64,000 nucleotides of DNA from Alphaproteobacteria bacterium. GTDB lineage: Bacteria; Pseudomonadota; Alphaproteobacteria; Micropepsales; Micropepsaceae. Within the stretch, counting starts at the first letter, position 1, and each line of letters begins with the position of its first letter. Shown in pieces: positions 1-8,928 of this stretch. Under the pieces are notes generated by a model. That model saw nothing but the letters and a program-made list of their open reading frames with translations, was not told the DNA's origin and did no database searches. The DNA is taken from the NCBI GenBank assembly GCA_019245415.1, contig JAFARO010000004.1, positions 620,001 through 684,000 of the forward strand. The letters run 5' to 3'. A program made the position numbers and the translations under genes.

Positions 1-479
1 CCGCGCTCACCCTCGGCGTCAACGTTTCCGGCACCACCGCCGGCGATCCCTCCTGGCTCAAATCCTTCATCGACCATGTCCGCGCCAACGCCTCGGTGGC
101 GGGCCGGATGATCGTGGAGCTGACCGAGACCGCGGCGCTGCATCATTTCGAGGAGAATGCGAATTTCGTCAGCCAGCTGCGCGATCTCGGCTGCCGCGTC
201 GCCATCGACGATTTCGGCGCCGGCTACACCTCGTTCCGCAATCTGCAGATGCTGCGCGTCGATATGGTCAAGATCGACGGCGCCTACGTCCAGGGGCTGT
301 GCGCCTCTCCTGACAATCAGATCTTCGTGCGCACCCTGGTCGAGCTCGCCAAGAACTTCAATCTCAAGACCGTCGCCGAATGGGTCGGCAGCGACGCGGA
401 AGCCGATCTTCTGGAAAGCTTCGGCGTCGACTACTTCCAAGGCTTCCACTTCGGCGAACCGAAGCTGGTGCTGGGGTAG
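1..479 (+). CDS. EAL-domain protein, C-terminal part (5' end outside window)
   Basis: This is the end of a cyclic-di-GMP phosphodiesterase-type EAL domain. The reading frame is open from base 3 and the start lies upstream of the window. Visible EAL signatures are the VNVSG strand, ELTETA (the family ITE/LTE strand), IDDFGAGYTS with the metal-binding Asp pair, VDMVKIDG, and the TVAEWV strand with the catalytic-type Glu. A QGFHFGEP tail closes the barrel. The EAL residues seen here look intact, so activity is possible, but the EAL motif itself and any N-terminal sensor, GGDEF or membrane part are off the edge. The next gene is convergent, so nothing here shows an operon. Confidence 0.9.
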   Translation, partial: ALTLGVNVSGTTAGDPSWLKSFIDHVRANASVAGRMIVELTETAALHHFEENANFVSQLRDLGCRVAIDDFGAGYTSFRNLQMLRVDMVKIDGAYVQGLCASPDNQIFVRTLVELAKNFNLKTVAEWVGSDAEADLLESFGVDYFQGFHFGEPKLVLG

Positions 480-490
480 TTCGTTTGGGA

Positions 491-1636
491 TCACGCGCCG
501 AAAAGCTTGATATAGGGCGCATAGCTGTATTGACGATTGCGGTACCTTCCGGTGATCTCAACCGCCATCTTTTCCCGCACAAGCTTTTTGACGACGTTGT
601 TTGCGGCGACAAAGGTGATACTCAAACGCTTGGCGACGTCGTTCACCGAGAAATACGGGTTCTCGAACATATGTTCCAGCAGGCGCATGCCGTTGCGGGC
701 ACCCATGCCGAATTTATCGGCAATGAGCTGTCGATGGGACTCTCGCAATCCTACAATCGCTCTTGCCGTCTCCGTTGCTTCGCTCGAAACTTCAGTGACT
801 CCGTTGAGGAAGAACTTTAGCCACGCTTCGTAGTCACCGCGATCCCTCGTTCCTTGAAGGAGTTCGTAGTACCTGTTGCGGTGTTTTCGAAGATAGTGCG
901 AAAGATAAAGAACCGGCTTGATCAGCATGTTCTTCTCGCACAGGAGAAAAGTGATCAAGAGGCGGCCGACGCGCCCGTTGCCGTCCAAGAACGGATGTAT
1001 GGTTTCGAATTGGGCATGCGCCAGTCCGATTTTCAGCAGTTCCGGCATCACGATCGGTTCATGCAGAAATTTCTCGAAATCTCCGAGAAGGCCCGGAAAT
1101 TCCGTGTGTGGCGGCGGGATGAACAGGGCTTGATTGAGCGTGCAACCAGGTGGCCCGATCCAGTTTTGAGAGGTGCGGAATTCTCCCGGCGTCATGTTAT
1201 GTCCGCGCACCCCCGTCATGAGCTTTTCGTGGATCTCACGGATGAGACGCAATGAGAGCGGCAGTTCTTTGAGCCGCGAAAGCCCGTGATTGAAGGCGCT
1301 GACGTAGTTCACGACTTCATGGACATCTGATGGCGCACTGCGGTCGTGAAGCTTTGCTTCTGCCGCCAGGAGATCGTTGAGCGATGCTTGAGTGCCTTCA
1401 ATTTGGCTCGAGAGGACGGCTTCCTTTCGGACATACATGAATACGAAGAGTTCCGGGTTCGGCAGGGTCTGGATGGAACCATCCAATCTGCCCAACGCGC
1501 GATCTGCCTTGGATAGGAGCGCCTGCATTTCTGGATCGATTTGGATTGCCGGGTGCGGCGGCAAGCGGCGAGGAATGAATGCGCTGTAACCGGTGGGCTG
1601 CTTGACGTAAGAGCCAGTCGTTCTTTGCCCGGCCAT
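491..1636 (-). CDS. Fic family protein (AMP-transferase type)
   Basis: A 381-residue Fic enzyme expected to transfer AMP, or another nucleotide monophosphate, to a protein target. The Fic core motif HPFLDGNGRVGR is at residues 214-225 with the catalytic His. An N-terminal SSQIEG at 76-81 matches the inhibitory-helix motif of class II Fic proteins, so the enzyme is probably autoinhibited. The C-terminal 80 residues look like a winged helix (NDVAKRLSITFVAANNVVKKLV), as in many DNA-binding Fic proteins. It stands alone, convergent with the EAL gene. No antitoxin gene adjoins it, which fits a built-in inhibitor. A palindrome lies about 50 bp upstream of the start. Confidence 0.93.
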   Translation of the reverse strand: MAGQRTTGSYVKQPTGYSAFIPRRLPPHPAIQIDPEMQALLSKADRALGRLDGSIQTLPNPELFVFMYVRKEAVLSSQIEGTQASLNDLLAAEAKLHDRSAPSDVHEVVNYVSAFNHGLSRLKELPLSLRLIREIHEKLMTGVRGHNMTPGEFRTSQNWIGPPGCTLNQALFIPPPHTEFPGLLGDFEKFLHEPIVMPELLKIGLAHAQFETIHPFLDGNGRVGRLLITFLLCEKNMLIKPVLYLSHYLRKHRNRYYELLQGTRDRGDYEAWLKFFLNGVTEVSSEATETARAIVGLRESHRQLIADKFGMGARNGMRLLEHMFENPYFSVNDVAKRLSITFVAANNVVKKLVREKMAVEITGRYRNRQYSYAPYIKLFGA

Positions 1637-1685
1637 CGCTCGCTCATTGAATTTTCGCTTGGCAACGATATCGCACCGCCACCTT

Positions 1686-1704
1686 ATTAAACGCTTAGTT
1701 TAAT
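1686..1704. promoter_or_regulatory. palindrome upstream of fic, possible operator
   Basis: A perfect inverted repeat, ATTAAAC - 5 nt - GTTTAAT, sits in an AT-rich pocket about 50 bp upstream of the Fic start. The Fic protein has a winged-helix C-terminus, so autoregulation here is a reasonable guess. Only the symmetry is observed. Confidence 0.4.
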
Positions 1705-1890
1705 ATAGAGCGTGCAGCGATGCCATACCTTTCGAGCGTAAGGTAGCGCCAGGGAAAAGGGGCGCGATCCGCACAAAAAAGGCACAAAAAGGCGCAGGTA
1801 GGCACCCACTGGCACCCAAAGCACCCCGATTCAGGGCACTCGAAACACAGAACACTCGAATCCGCAGAAAATGGGACCGGCCGTCGCCGC

Positions 1891-2490
1891 CTACTTCCTC
1901 TGGCTCAGTTCCGCGATCTGGCGGCGCATGGCTTCGATTTCGCTCTTGAGGTCGCCGATGTCGTCGGCGGCTTTCGCCTTGGCCTCGGGTTGCGCCGCGG
2001 CGCCGTTGGCCCTGGCTTCGTCCTCGCGCGCGCGGATGGCGAAAGGCGAGAACATCTGCATGGCGCGCTCGAACATCGCCAGGTTCTGGCGCGTCATCGC
2101 CTCGATCATCTGGCCGCCGCCGCCGAAGGCCTCGGCGATGCGGGAGCGCATCGCTTCCTGGTTCTTGGAAAAGCTCTCCATCGACAGGTCGAGATAGCCG
2201 GGCACGAAGCTCTGCAGGCTGTCGCCGTACATGCGGATGAGCTGGCGCAGGAACTTGATCGGCAGGAGCGACTGGCCCTTGGCCTCTTCCTCGAAGATGA
2301 TCTGGGTGAGGACCGAGCGGGTGATGTCCTCGCCGGTGCGCGCGTCGCGCACCTCGAACTCGGTGCCTTGCTTCACCATTTCGCACAGATGGTCGAGCGT
2401 GACGTAGCTCGACGTCTTGGTGTTGTAGAGGCGCCGGTTGGCGTACTTCTTGATGACGATCGGCTCGCCCTTGGGTTTTTCTTCAACCAC
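1891..2490 (-). CDS. phaR: polyhydroxyalkanoate synthesis repressor PhaR
   Basis: A 199-residue PhaR. The N-terminal DNA/PHA-binding domain (residues about 11-75) carries the hallmark KKYANRRLYNT, then SSYVTLDHL and TRSVLTQIIFEEE. The middle (about 80-140) is the PHB-accumulation domain, with a predicted coiled helix at the C-terminus. PhaR represses phasin and PHA genes and releases DNA when it binds nascent polymer. It is divergent from the thiolase phaA with 201 bp between starts, the usual alphaproteobacterial arrangement. A GCAAATGCAGCAAAA stretch near 2561 in that gap resembles the TGC/GCA-rich sites of known PhaR operators, but I regard this as weak. Confidence 0.95.
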   Translation of the reverse strand: MVEEKPKGEPIVIKKYANRRLYNTKTSSYVTLDHLCEMVKQGTEFEVRDARTGEDITRSVLTQIIFEEEAKGQSLLPIKFLRQLIRMYGDSLQSFVPGYLDLSMESFSKNQEAMRSRIAEAFGGGGQMIEAMTRQNLAMFERAMQMFSPFAIRAREDEARANGAAAQPEAKAKAADDIGDLKSEIEAMRRQIAELSQRK

Positions 2491-2613
2491 GCATACGCCT
2501 TTGGCTCATCGGACGACGGGCGAGGAAAGCATTCCCGTCCTCCACAGTCCAGTGCCCGGTGCAAATGCAGCAAAACCGCAGACCGGGAAGGGTCTTCCAA
2601 GCCATTGATATAA

Positions 2614-3864
<1,251 letters not shown>

Positions 3865-3900
3865 GCGAGAGCCGGGAAGAGCTGCCCTTTATATATTGTC

Positions 3901-4034
3901 GTCATGGCCGGGCTCGACCCGGCCATCCAGCCTTCAAGAAGAGATGGCACGCGGAGACGCGGAGCGGCGATGTTCTCCGCGGCTCCGCGTCTCCGCGTGA
4001 AATTCTGGATGGCCGGGTCAAGCCCGGCCATGAC
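3901..4034. repeat. family M palindromic repeat (GTCATGGCC ends) with nested C repeat
   Basis: Ends are GTCATGGCCGGGC and GCCCGGCCATGAC in inverted orientation. The arms also carry a second inverted block, GGCCATCCAG against CTGGATGGCC. A complete family C repeat (3948-3999) lies in the centre. It fills the gap between phaA and the convergent membrane-protein gene. Confidence 0.85.
3948..3999. repeat. family C palindromic repeat (CACGCGGAG...CTCCGCGTG)
   Basis: Inverted arms built of CGCGGAG/CTCCGCG units, nested inside a family M repeat. Confidence 0.8.
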
Positions 4035-4103
4035 GGACTGGTTTGAATGTGAGATCGTGCCGCTCAGCCCCAGCGCCGTCTCTGCAGTGATGACCCCAGC
4101 GCT

Positions 4104-4580
4104 TCAGCGCCAGCGGTCGCCGGGCTTTTTCAGGTAATTGGAAAAGATGTAACCCCAGGGCAGCAAGGGGACGATGACGACGATCGGCGCGATCTCGAAG
4201 AACGACTGACGGGTGTCCGCGTCGAACTGGCCGGCGTTCCACAGCGGCAGCGCGACGCCCAAGAGCCAGATGATCTTCCAAAGCAGCTCGAAGAGCATCA
4301 CCGGCAGCATCTTCAGCGGATACCGTATTCCGACCACCGACAGGAGCGCGAGCGCCAGAAAGAAGCTGTGCGCCACGCCGGCGGCCGGCGTCCAATGCGG
4401 GTGATGCAGGAATGCCGGCACCTGGATCGAGCCCTGTCCGGCCGCGAGGATCGCGTACATCGCGCGCAAGACGTAAAGACGCCAGAGAGGCACGCTGTCG
4501 CCGGCGCCGTCCTGCGCGATCGCATTCGTGTCTGCTGCCGAGGCCTGCATCGTTCTCATCTCCGTCCCCATTCGGTTCAT
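4104..4580 (-). CDS. four-helix membrane protein of unknown function
   Basis: A 158-residue protein if started at the ATG that overlaps the upstream stop (ATGA at 4577-4580). ATG codons at 4571 and 4559 are alternatives, the last preceded by a GGGGACGGAG stretch. After a short polar N-terminus there are four predicted membrane helices, including LRAMYAILAAGQG, SFFLALALLSVVG, MLFELLWKIIWLLGV and IVVIVPLLPWGYIF. I do not recognise the family. It is the last gene of a minus-strand operon with a DUF6326-like protein, a small anchored coiled protein and a winged-helix regulator, so it probably works in the same membrane response. Confidence 0.75.
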   Translation of the reverse strand: MNRMGTEMRTMQASAADTNAIAQDGAGDSVPLWRLYVLRAMYAILAAGQGSIQVPAFLHHPHWTPAAGVAHSFFLALALLSVVGIRYPLKMLPVMLFELLWKIIWLLGVALPLWNAGQFDADTRQSFFEIAPIVVIVPLLPWGYIFSNYLKKPGDRWR

Positions 4581-4993
4581 GCTCGACTTGGCTGCGCCTG
4601 AAGGGGCCGCTGCCATGTCCATGCCTGCCTGATGATGATGAGGGTACAGACAGTTTCGATGGTTGCGAAGAACAGATACTCGGGCAGGGCGGGCGTCGTG
4701 CCCCATCCGGCCAGAGGAGGAACGTAGGTCAGAAAGCCGTTCACGACGGTGACGATGATTCCCGCGACGATGTTGGCCACCTGGTTCGCTCGAAACGGAA
4801 GCAGCCGCGACGCCAGGATCATGGCAATGGGGATTTCCATCAGGACGGCCGAACTCATCAATGCCCAGGGCGGCAGATGGACGTGGAAATTCGTCCTGCC
4901 GATGATGTCCCACAGGCCGACGACGTCGGCATAAAGATAGTTCAGCAACGCGAACAGCCACAGCAGGGAAAGCCGCTCCTTGATGTCGTGCAT
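4577..4993 (-). CDS. DUF6326-like membrane protein
   Basis: A 138-residue integral membrane protein with four predicted helices. The N-terminus MHDIKERLSLLWLFALLNYL followed by an Asp-Val-Val and a small loop resembles DUF6326 proteins, whose function is unknown. The start is well fixed by an AAGGAGG ribosome site eight bases upstream. Its stop overlaps the start of the next gene (ATGA), which suggests translational coupling. Regulator, anchored coiled protein, this protein and the four-helix protein follow each other with gaps under 30 bp. Confidence 0.8.
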   Translation of the reverse strand: MHDIKERLSLLWLFALLNYLYADVVGLWDIIGRTNFHVHLPPWALMSSAVLMEIPIAMILASRLLPFRANQVANIVAGIIVTVVNGFLTYVPPLAGWGTTPALPEYLFFATIETVCTLIIIRQAWTWQRPLQAQPSRA

Positions 4994-5019
4994 GGAATCC
5001 TCCTTCGCTGCGATCGCCG

Positions 5020-5277
5020 TCACTCGACGGCTTTCAACACTTTCTCGACGTCGCCGAGCCGCGTCTTGATCTCGGTCAGCTCGCTCTGGATCGCCGACAG
5101 GGTGGCGGCGTTTCCCGCCTGCGCAGTGACGGCGTCGGCGGCGAGCTTGCGATAGGCTTCCTGCAGGACGACCTGCACCTTGGCGGCCGAGGCGGCCGAC
5201 CAGTATTTGAGGCCGAAAACCGCTAGCACCGTTCCGAACATGACGAACAGCGTGATGAAATAGACGATCGTGGTCAT
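5020..5277 (-). CDS. small membrane-anchored coiled-coil protein
   Basis: An 85-residue protein with one N-terminal transmembrane helix (ITLFVMFGTVLAVFGL, about residues 8-23) followed by a helical segment ending in a heptad-like stretch (SELTEIKTRLGDVEKVLKAVE) typical of a short coiled coil. It probably sits in the inner membrane with the coil in the cytoplasm, perhaps as a partner of the neighbouring membrane proteins. The ATG at 5277 follows AAAGGGAA. No family recognised. Confidence 0.75.
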   Translation of the reverse strand: MTTIVYFITLFVMFGTVLAVFGLKYWSAASAAKVQVVLQEAYRKLAADAVTAQAGNAATLSAIQSELTEIKTRLGDVEKVLKAVE

Positions 5278-5288
5278 GGCATTCCCTT

Positions 5289-5603
5289 TCATTTGCCCGA
5301 ATCGCTGAGTGTTCTTGCGGCCGCGGCGATCGCGGCCGGGGTGAGCTCGAGATCGAACTTGGCGACCTCGAAGAATTTGAGCGCCTTGCCGTCGGTGGAG
5401 AGTTCCAGGCTCGAATTGACCAGCCCGGCCTCTTCGAGCTTCTGCAGATGCAGATGCAGCAGCGGACGGCTGATGCCGACTTCGCGGGCCAATCGGCTGA
5501 CATAGTTGCGCCCGCCCTTGGTCAGCGCCGCCAGGATCCGCAGCCGGTGCGGATTGGCGAGCGCCGAAAGCGCAAGCAGCAAGCGATCCCCGGTCAGTGC
5601 CAA
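5289..5603 (-). CDS. ArsR-type winged-helix transcriptional regulator
   Basis: A 104-residue ArsR/HTH-20 regulator: ALANPHRLRILAAL, recognition region YVSRLAREVGISRPLLHLHLQKLEEAGLV, then a beta wing. No metal-binding Cys pair is visible. The only possible start after an in-frame stop is TTG at 5603, supported by a GGAG seven bases upstream. It leads a four-gene operon of membrane proteins. A near-perfect palindrome lies 17-44 bp upstream and is the likely autoregulatory operator. This layout of regulator plus small membrane proteins suggests a response to an envelope or small-molecule signal; the ligand cannot be read from sequence. Confidence 0.88.
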   Translation of the reverse strand: MALTGDRLLLALSALANPHRLRILAALTKGGRNYVSRLAREVGISRPLLHLHLQKLEEAGLVNSSLELSTDGKALKFFEVAKFDLELTPAAIAAAARTLSDSGK

Positions 5604-5619
5604 TCAACAGCTCCATAGG

Positions 5620-5647
5620 ACATATGTAAGAAATATATTACATATGA
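5620..5647. promoter_or_regulatory. operator-like palindrome upstream of the ArsR-type operon
   Basis: CATATGTAA and TTACATATG form perfect 9-bp arms around an 8-bp AT-rich spacer, 17 bp upstream of the TTG start of the regulator. ArsR dimers bind such 9-8-9 dyads. The AT-rich spacer could hold the -10 element. Confidence 0.65.
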
Positions 5648-5815
5648 CAAGATAAGTTTCAAGAGGCCGCCGCGAATTTTTTTGTTCTCCATTTTTTTTT
5701 GAGGGGAGGTGAGAGGTTTTTCGCCGCTTCCCGCGGCCGCCCTTGCGTTGCGTGAGGCCGACGCTATCGTGAGCCGCGAGCCATTCAGGGTCCGCTCCTT
5801 GGGAAGCGCCAACCG

Positions 5816-6166
5816 ATGAAGACGCATCGCGCAGCCTGCCTCGCCGTGGCCGCGGCGACGTTTTTGCTGCCGGCGCCCGGCCGCGCCGACACCGACCAGC
5901 AAACACAGCACTACGATCTGCTGACGAGCTGTGCGGCGGTCGCCCTGGTCCGCAAGGAACATGAGCGCCAGGTTGGGCATAAGGGAAACGACTGGGACGC
6001 CGTCTATGGATGGCTTTACGACCAGGCCCGCGACAGCGGACTTCCGGCCCGCATCGTCGACGGCGAGATCTCCAAGAAGCGCAAGATGATGGAGACCGGC
6101 CGCGTCAAACTCGCCGATCAGGACCGGCTCTGCCACGAGACCTTCGCGCGCTACGGGCAGCATTGA
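5816..6166 (+). CDS. small secreted protein of unknown function
   Basis: A 116-residue protein with a clear Sec signal peptide (MKTHRAACLAVAAATFLLPA, cleavage near GRADT). The mature part is about 90 residues, charged, with two Cys (about C39 and C108) that could form a periplasmic disulfide. Helices around VALVRKEHERQ and EISKKRKMME dominate. I do not recognise the family. It is convergent with the next membrane-protein gene and divergent from the ArsR operon. Confidence 0.65.
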   Translation: MKTHRAACLAVAAATFLLPAPGRADTDQQTQHYDLLTSCAAVALVRKEHERQVGHKGNDWDAVYGWLYDQARDSGLPARIVDGEISKKRKMMETGRVKLADQDRLCHETFARYGQH

Positions 6167-6205
6167 GCCGGGCGAAAGTGTCCCTCTCCCGCAAGGAGAG
6201 GAGCA

Positions 6206-6673
6206 TCAATTCTGCCGATCCTTCCGCGGCACGAGCGACAGCACGAAGCCGATCGCGGTGAGCGCCAGAAGCCCGAGAACGAAGGCGAAGCCCAGCGTCG
6301 CCGTCGGCACGTTGCCGCGCACGATCGGGTGCGCCCAGATGACCAGACGCGACGCGACGCTCTGGATCAGGGTCAGCAGATAGACCAGCGGCAGCATGGC
6401 GCGATAGCGCAGCAACGCGACGAGGCCCAGAAGCCCCAGTCCGAGGTTGGAGATGGCGGCGAGCGCGAACAGCGCGATCACCGTTTGCGCTGCCGCTGCG
6501 TCGTAGCTCGACAGCGGGATGCCGTCCGCCGACACGGCCACGAAGGCGGTGTTGAGTGTGCCATTGATCGTCATGGCGAAGCGGCCGAGCAGCAGCAGCA
6601 CCATGATGGCGACCGCCCCCCAATGGCCGCGATAAGCGTTGTCGAGGGTCTTGGGGAACATCCGGTTCAGCAT
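6206..6673 (-). CDS. four-helix integral membrane protein
   Basis: 155 residues from an ATG preceded by GAGGAAAAGG. Four predicted helices: GAVAIMVLLLLGRFAM, TVIALFALAAISNLGLGLLGLV, MLPLVYLLTLIQSVA and GFAFVLGLLALTAIGFVLSLV. No catalytic motif. It resembles small uncharacterised alphaproteobacterial membrane proteins. It ends 40 bp from the secreted-protein gene in convergent orientation, and its upstream side is an L repeat, so it is probably a single transcription unit. Confidence 0.7.
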   Translation of the reverse strand: MLNRMFPKTLDNAYRGHWGAVAIMVLLLLGRFAMTINGTLNTAFVAVSADGIPLSSYDAAAAQTVIALFALAAISNLGLGLLGLVALLRYRAMLPLVYLLTLIQSVASRLVIWAHPIVRGNVPTATLGFAFVLGLLALTAIGFVLSLVPRKDRQN

Positions 6674-6865
6674 GGCAGCCTTTTCCTCGCAGCCATGCGT
6701 GCCGCGCTTTGTCGGGGCGCGTTGGCGGCTGCGGCCTTGCAGACGCAATGTTGGGCCTGGCCGCTCCGGCAACAAGGGCGCCAGGCGACAAAGCCTTGAT
6801 CCCAGGTAACAAGGTGCCGGATGGGCTGCCGTCGTGCGCGAGAGCTCTCTCCAACTAAACAAGAT

Positions 6866-7043
6866 TCCCTCTCCCCCTCCTTCAGGGGGAGAGGGCAGGG
6901 TGAGGGGGTGCCAGAAGTCAAAACACGGAATACGGGGATCGGATGGACATGCCCATACAGGGCGATCTGATCCTTGACGTCGGTATTCTGTTTTCCGACT
7001 CCCCCTCACCCCGGCCCTCTCCCCCACAAGTGTGGGGAGAGCG
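6866..7043. repeat. family L composite palindromic repeat
   Basis: Outer arms CCCTCTCCCCC and GGGGGAGAGGG with flanking GGGTGAGGGGGTG/CCCCCTCACCC blocks surround an inner imperfect palindrome of CGGAATAC / GTATTCTG type. The same layout recurs at 37436 and 47983. Nothing else is visible in this 380-bp gap. Confidence 0.85.
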
Positions 7044-7055
7044 AGGTCTCCCTGG

Positions 7056-8135
7056 TTACAACCCCGCCCGGATCTCGGTCCAGGCGCTGATGATCTCTTC
7101 CTTGTTCCTCATCCGCCGCTGGAAGATGCCCGATTTCAGCATCGCTTCCATGTCGCGCGACAGGCCCTGGCGCGCGAAAACCGCGTCGGGTTCGCCGGCC
7201 AGCGCGGCTTCATTGGCCGGCTCGTCGCCGATCTTCTCGATGGTATAGACCGCGCCTTCGTCGCCGATCATCGAATCGATCAGCGCGGTCGCCTTCTCCA
7301 CGCTCGACGGGTTCTTGTGCATGACGAGGCCGCAGACATAGGTGAACATGCCGCCGGGCGGGTTCATGAACGCCACCGGCTGGTTCTCGCGCTTCAGCGT
7401 CGAATAGACGATGCGCCAGGTCATCGCCGCGACGATCTCGCCCGAGGCGAGGCCCTGCACCAGCGCGCTGTCGTCGCTGGTGATGGTGCGCGTCCGGGGC
7501 ACCAGGTCGCGCAGCTTCTCCTGCACGCGGCGCCACTGCGCCTCGTTCATCGTATAGGCATCGACGCCGATCATATGCGCGACGAAGGGCACGGTGTCGT
7601 CGACGCCTTCGAGCACGCTGACGCGGCCCTTGTATTTGGGGTCGAACAGGATGTTCCAGCTCGGATGCCTGGCGTATTCCGGCGCCAGATCGGTGCGGAA
7701 GGTGATCGAGGTGTTGCCCCAGTAATGCGGCACGAACCACACCTTGCCCGCCCCCGCCGAAATGCCGGGCAGGTTGCGCAAGGTGGGCGAGATGCGGTTC
7801 CAGTTCTTGAGCTTGGCGGTGTCGATCGGCTCGAGCAGCCCCGCCTGCTGCCAGCGCGGGAATTCGTAGTAGCACGGCCCCATCACGTCGGGCCTGAAGC
7901 CCGCGCGCATCTTGGCGAAGGCTTCGTCCTCGTCGGCGAAGATGGTGATGCGCGGGTCTTCGCGGAAGCGGCGCTCGTAATCGTGCAGGAAGGGAGGGTT
8001 CATATAGTCCTCCCACTGGAACAGGGTGAGTTGCCCCGGCGCCGCGCGCTCGACCGCCGCCCCGGGACGAAACGTCACCACCAGGGCGACGACACCAGCG
8101 ACCGCCACGGCGATGATGAGAAGAAGGATGCGCAT
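7056..8135 (-). CDS. extracellular solute-binding protein, PotD/PotF-like
   Basis: A 359-residue periplasmic binding protein of the polyamine type. One N-terminal hydrophobic segment (LLLIIAVAVAGVVALVVTF) acts as signal or anchor. The body has family features such as LTLFQWEDYMNPP near the mature start, the hinge region WGNTSITFRTDL, and ASGEIVAAMTW before a conserved aromatic. Likely ligand is putrescine, spermidine or a related cation. No permease or ATPase gene adjoins it. The glutamine-synthetase-like ligase at 10.7 kb, whose closest relatives act on putrescine, is suggestive but separated by unrelated genes. Confidence 0.85.
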   Translation of the reverse strand: MRILLLIIAVAVAGVVALVVTFRPGAAVERAAPGQLTLFQWEDYMNPPFLHDYERRFREDPRITIFADEDEAFAKMRAGFRPDVMGPCYYEFPRWQQAGLLEPIDTAKLKNWNRISPTLRNLPGISAGAGKVWFVPHYWGNTSITFRTDLAPEYARHPSWNILFDPKYKGRVSVLEGVDDTVPFVAHMIGVDAYTMNEAQWRRVQEKLRDLVPRTRTITSDDSALVQGLASGEIVAAMTWRIVYSTLKRENQPVAFMNPPGGMFTYVCGLVMHKNPSSVEKATALIDSMIGDEGAVYTIEKIGDEPANEAALAGEPDAVFARQGLSRDMEAMLKSGIFQRRMRNKEEIISAWTEIRAGL

Positions 8136-8153
8136 GCTCTATCAAACAAAGTC

Positions 8154-8300
8154 GTCATTGCCCGGCTTGTTCCGCCTTCGCAATGCTTCGGCGGACGAGC
8201 CTTAGCACATCTCGCCCGCCGAAGCGTGGCGTAGGCGGGTCCGGGCAACCCATTTTTTGAAAGTACTAAAATGGGTCGCCCGCATAAAGCGGGCGATGAC
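8154..8300. repeat. family G palindromic repeat (GTCATTGCCCGG...CGGGCGATGAC)
   Basis: Outer arms GTCATTGCCCGGCTT and AGCGGGCGATGAC; inner inverted block GGCAACCCATTTT against AAAATGGGTCGCCC. The left arm carries an extra inserted hairpin (GCTTCGGCGG...CCGCCGAAGC). Confidence 0.8.
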
Positions 8301-8321
8301 GATTTATTGAAAGGATGGCGT

Positions 8322-8810
8322 CTACTTGCTCAAATACGGCAAGGTGTCGGTGTGGTGGCCGATCATTTTCCACTGGCTGTGTTCGCGGCGGAAGATGTTG
8401 GTGGCGCGGAGCTTGACCTGCGCGGTCTTGCCGTTGGCGTTGGTGTTCTCGCCCACTTCGACCTCGCTGACGACCGCCAGGTTGCCGCCGACGAACAGGT
8501 GGATCTCGTCCGGCTCGATCCTGCCGCCCAGCTTCATCGCGGCCTGCGCCTGAAAGTTCTTGCCCACGGCGGCCCAGCCGATATCGAACGCGCCGGTGGG
8601 TCCCATATAGGTCACGTCGGCGGCGTGCGACCACACCTTCTCCATCGGCGCGCCGTCGCCGGTGAACATGGCGTTGAGCGCCACATAGAACGCGGCGTTG
8701 GCCTTCATCGCGGATTTGACATCCGCATTGCCCGCTGCCTTCGCCTGCGCCGCCGCGAATGCCACAAGACATAGTGCAAGGACCGCGCGCGCGGCCGGTT
8801 TGAAATCCAT
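8322..8810 (-). CDS. secreted SnoaL/NTF2-like protein
   Basis: 162 residues: Sec signal peptide (ARAVLALCLVAFAAAQAKA) then an NTF2-like cone fold of about 135 residues. Family features are the first helix with FYVALNAMFTGD, the loop MEKVWSHAADVTYMGP, GWAAVGKNF, and a C-terminal strand pair ending in WKMIGHHTDTL. These folds serve as enzymes or ligand carriers; the binding pocket residues do not tell me the ligand. Transcribed alone between a G repeat and a divergent exporter gene. Confidence 0.8.
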   Translation of the reverse strand: MDFKPAARAVLALCLVAFAAAQAKAAGNADVKSAMKANAAFYVALNAMFTGDGAPMEKVWSHAADVTYMGPTGAFDIGWAAVGKNFQAQAAMKLGGRIEPDEIHLFVGGNLAVVSEVEVGENTNANGKTAQVKLRATNIFRREHSQWKMIGHHTDTLPYLSK

Positions 8811-8928
8811 CTGAGTCTGCCCCCTCGGTTGATCCGCAGCCTATCCGGGCGCGGCAAACTTTGCGAATCGAGGACGCATTGACGATAGTGGCGCCGCGCC
8901 GAGCGCGCGCTCATGCGTTTTAAAAGCC

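Noticed and set aside
7032..8234. 400-residue plus-strand frame over the solute-binding protein
   Set aside because: Antisense shadow crossing two repeats; minus-strand protein has signal peptide and PotF-like motifs.
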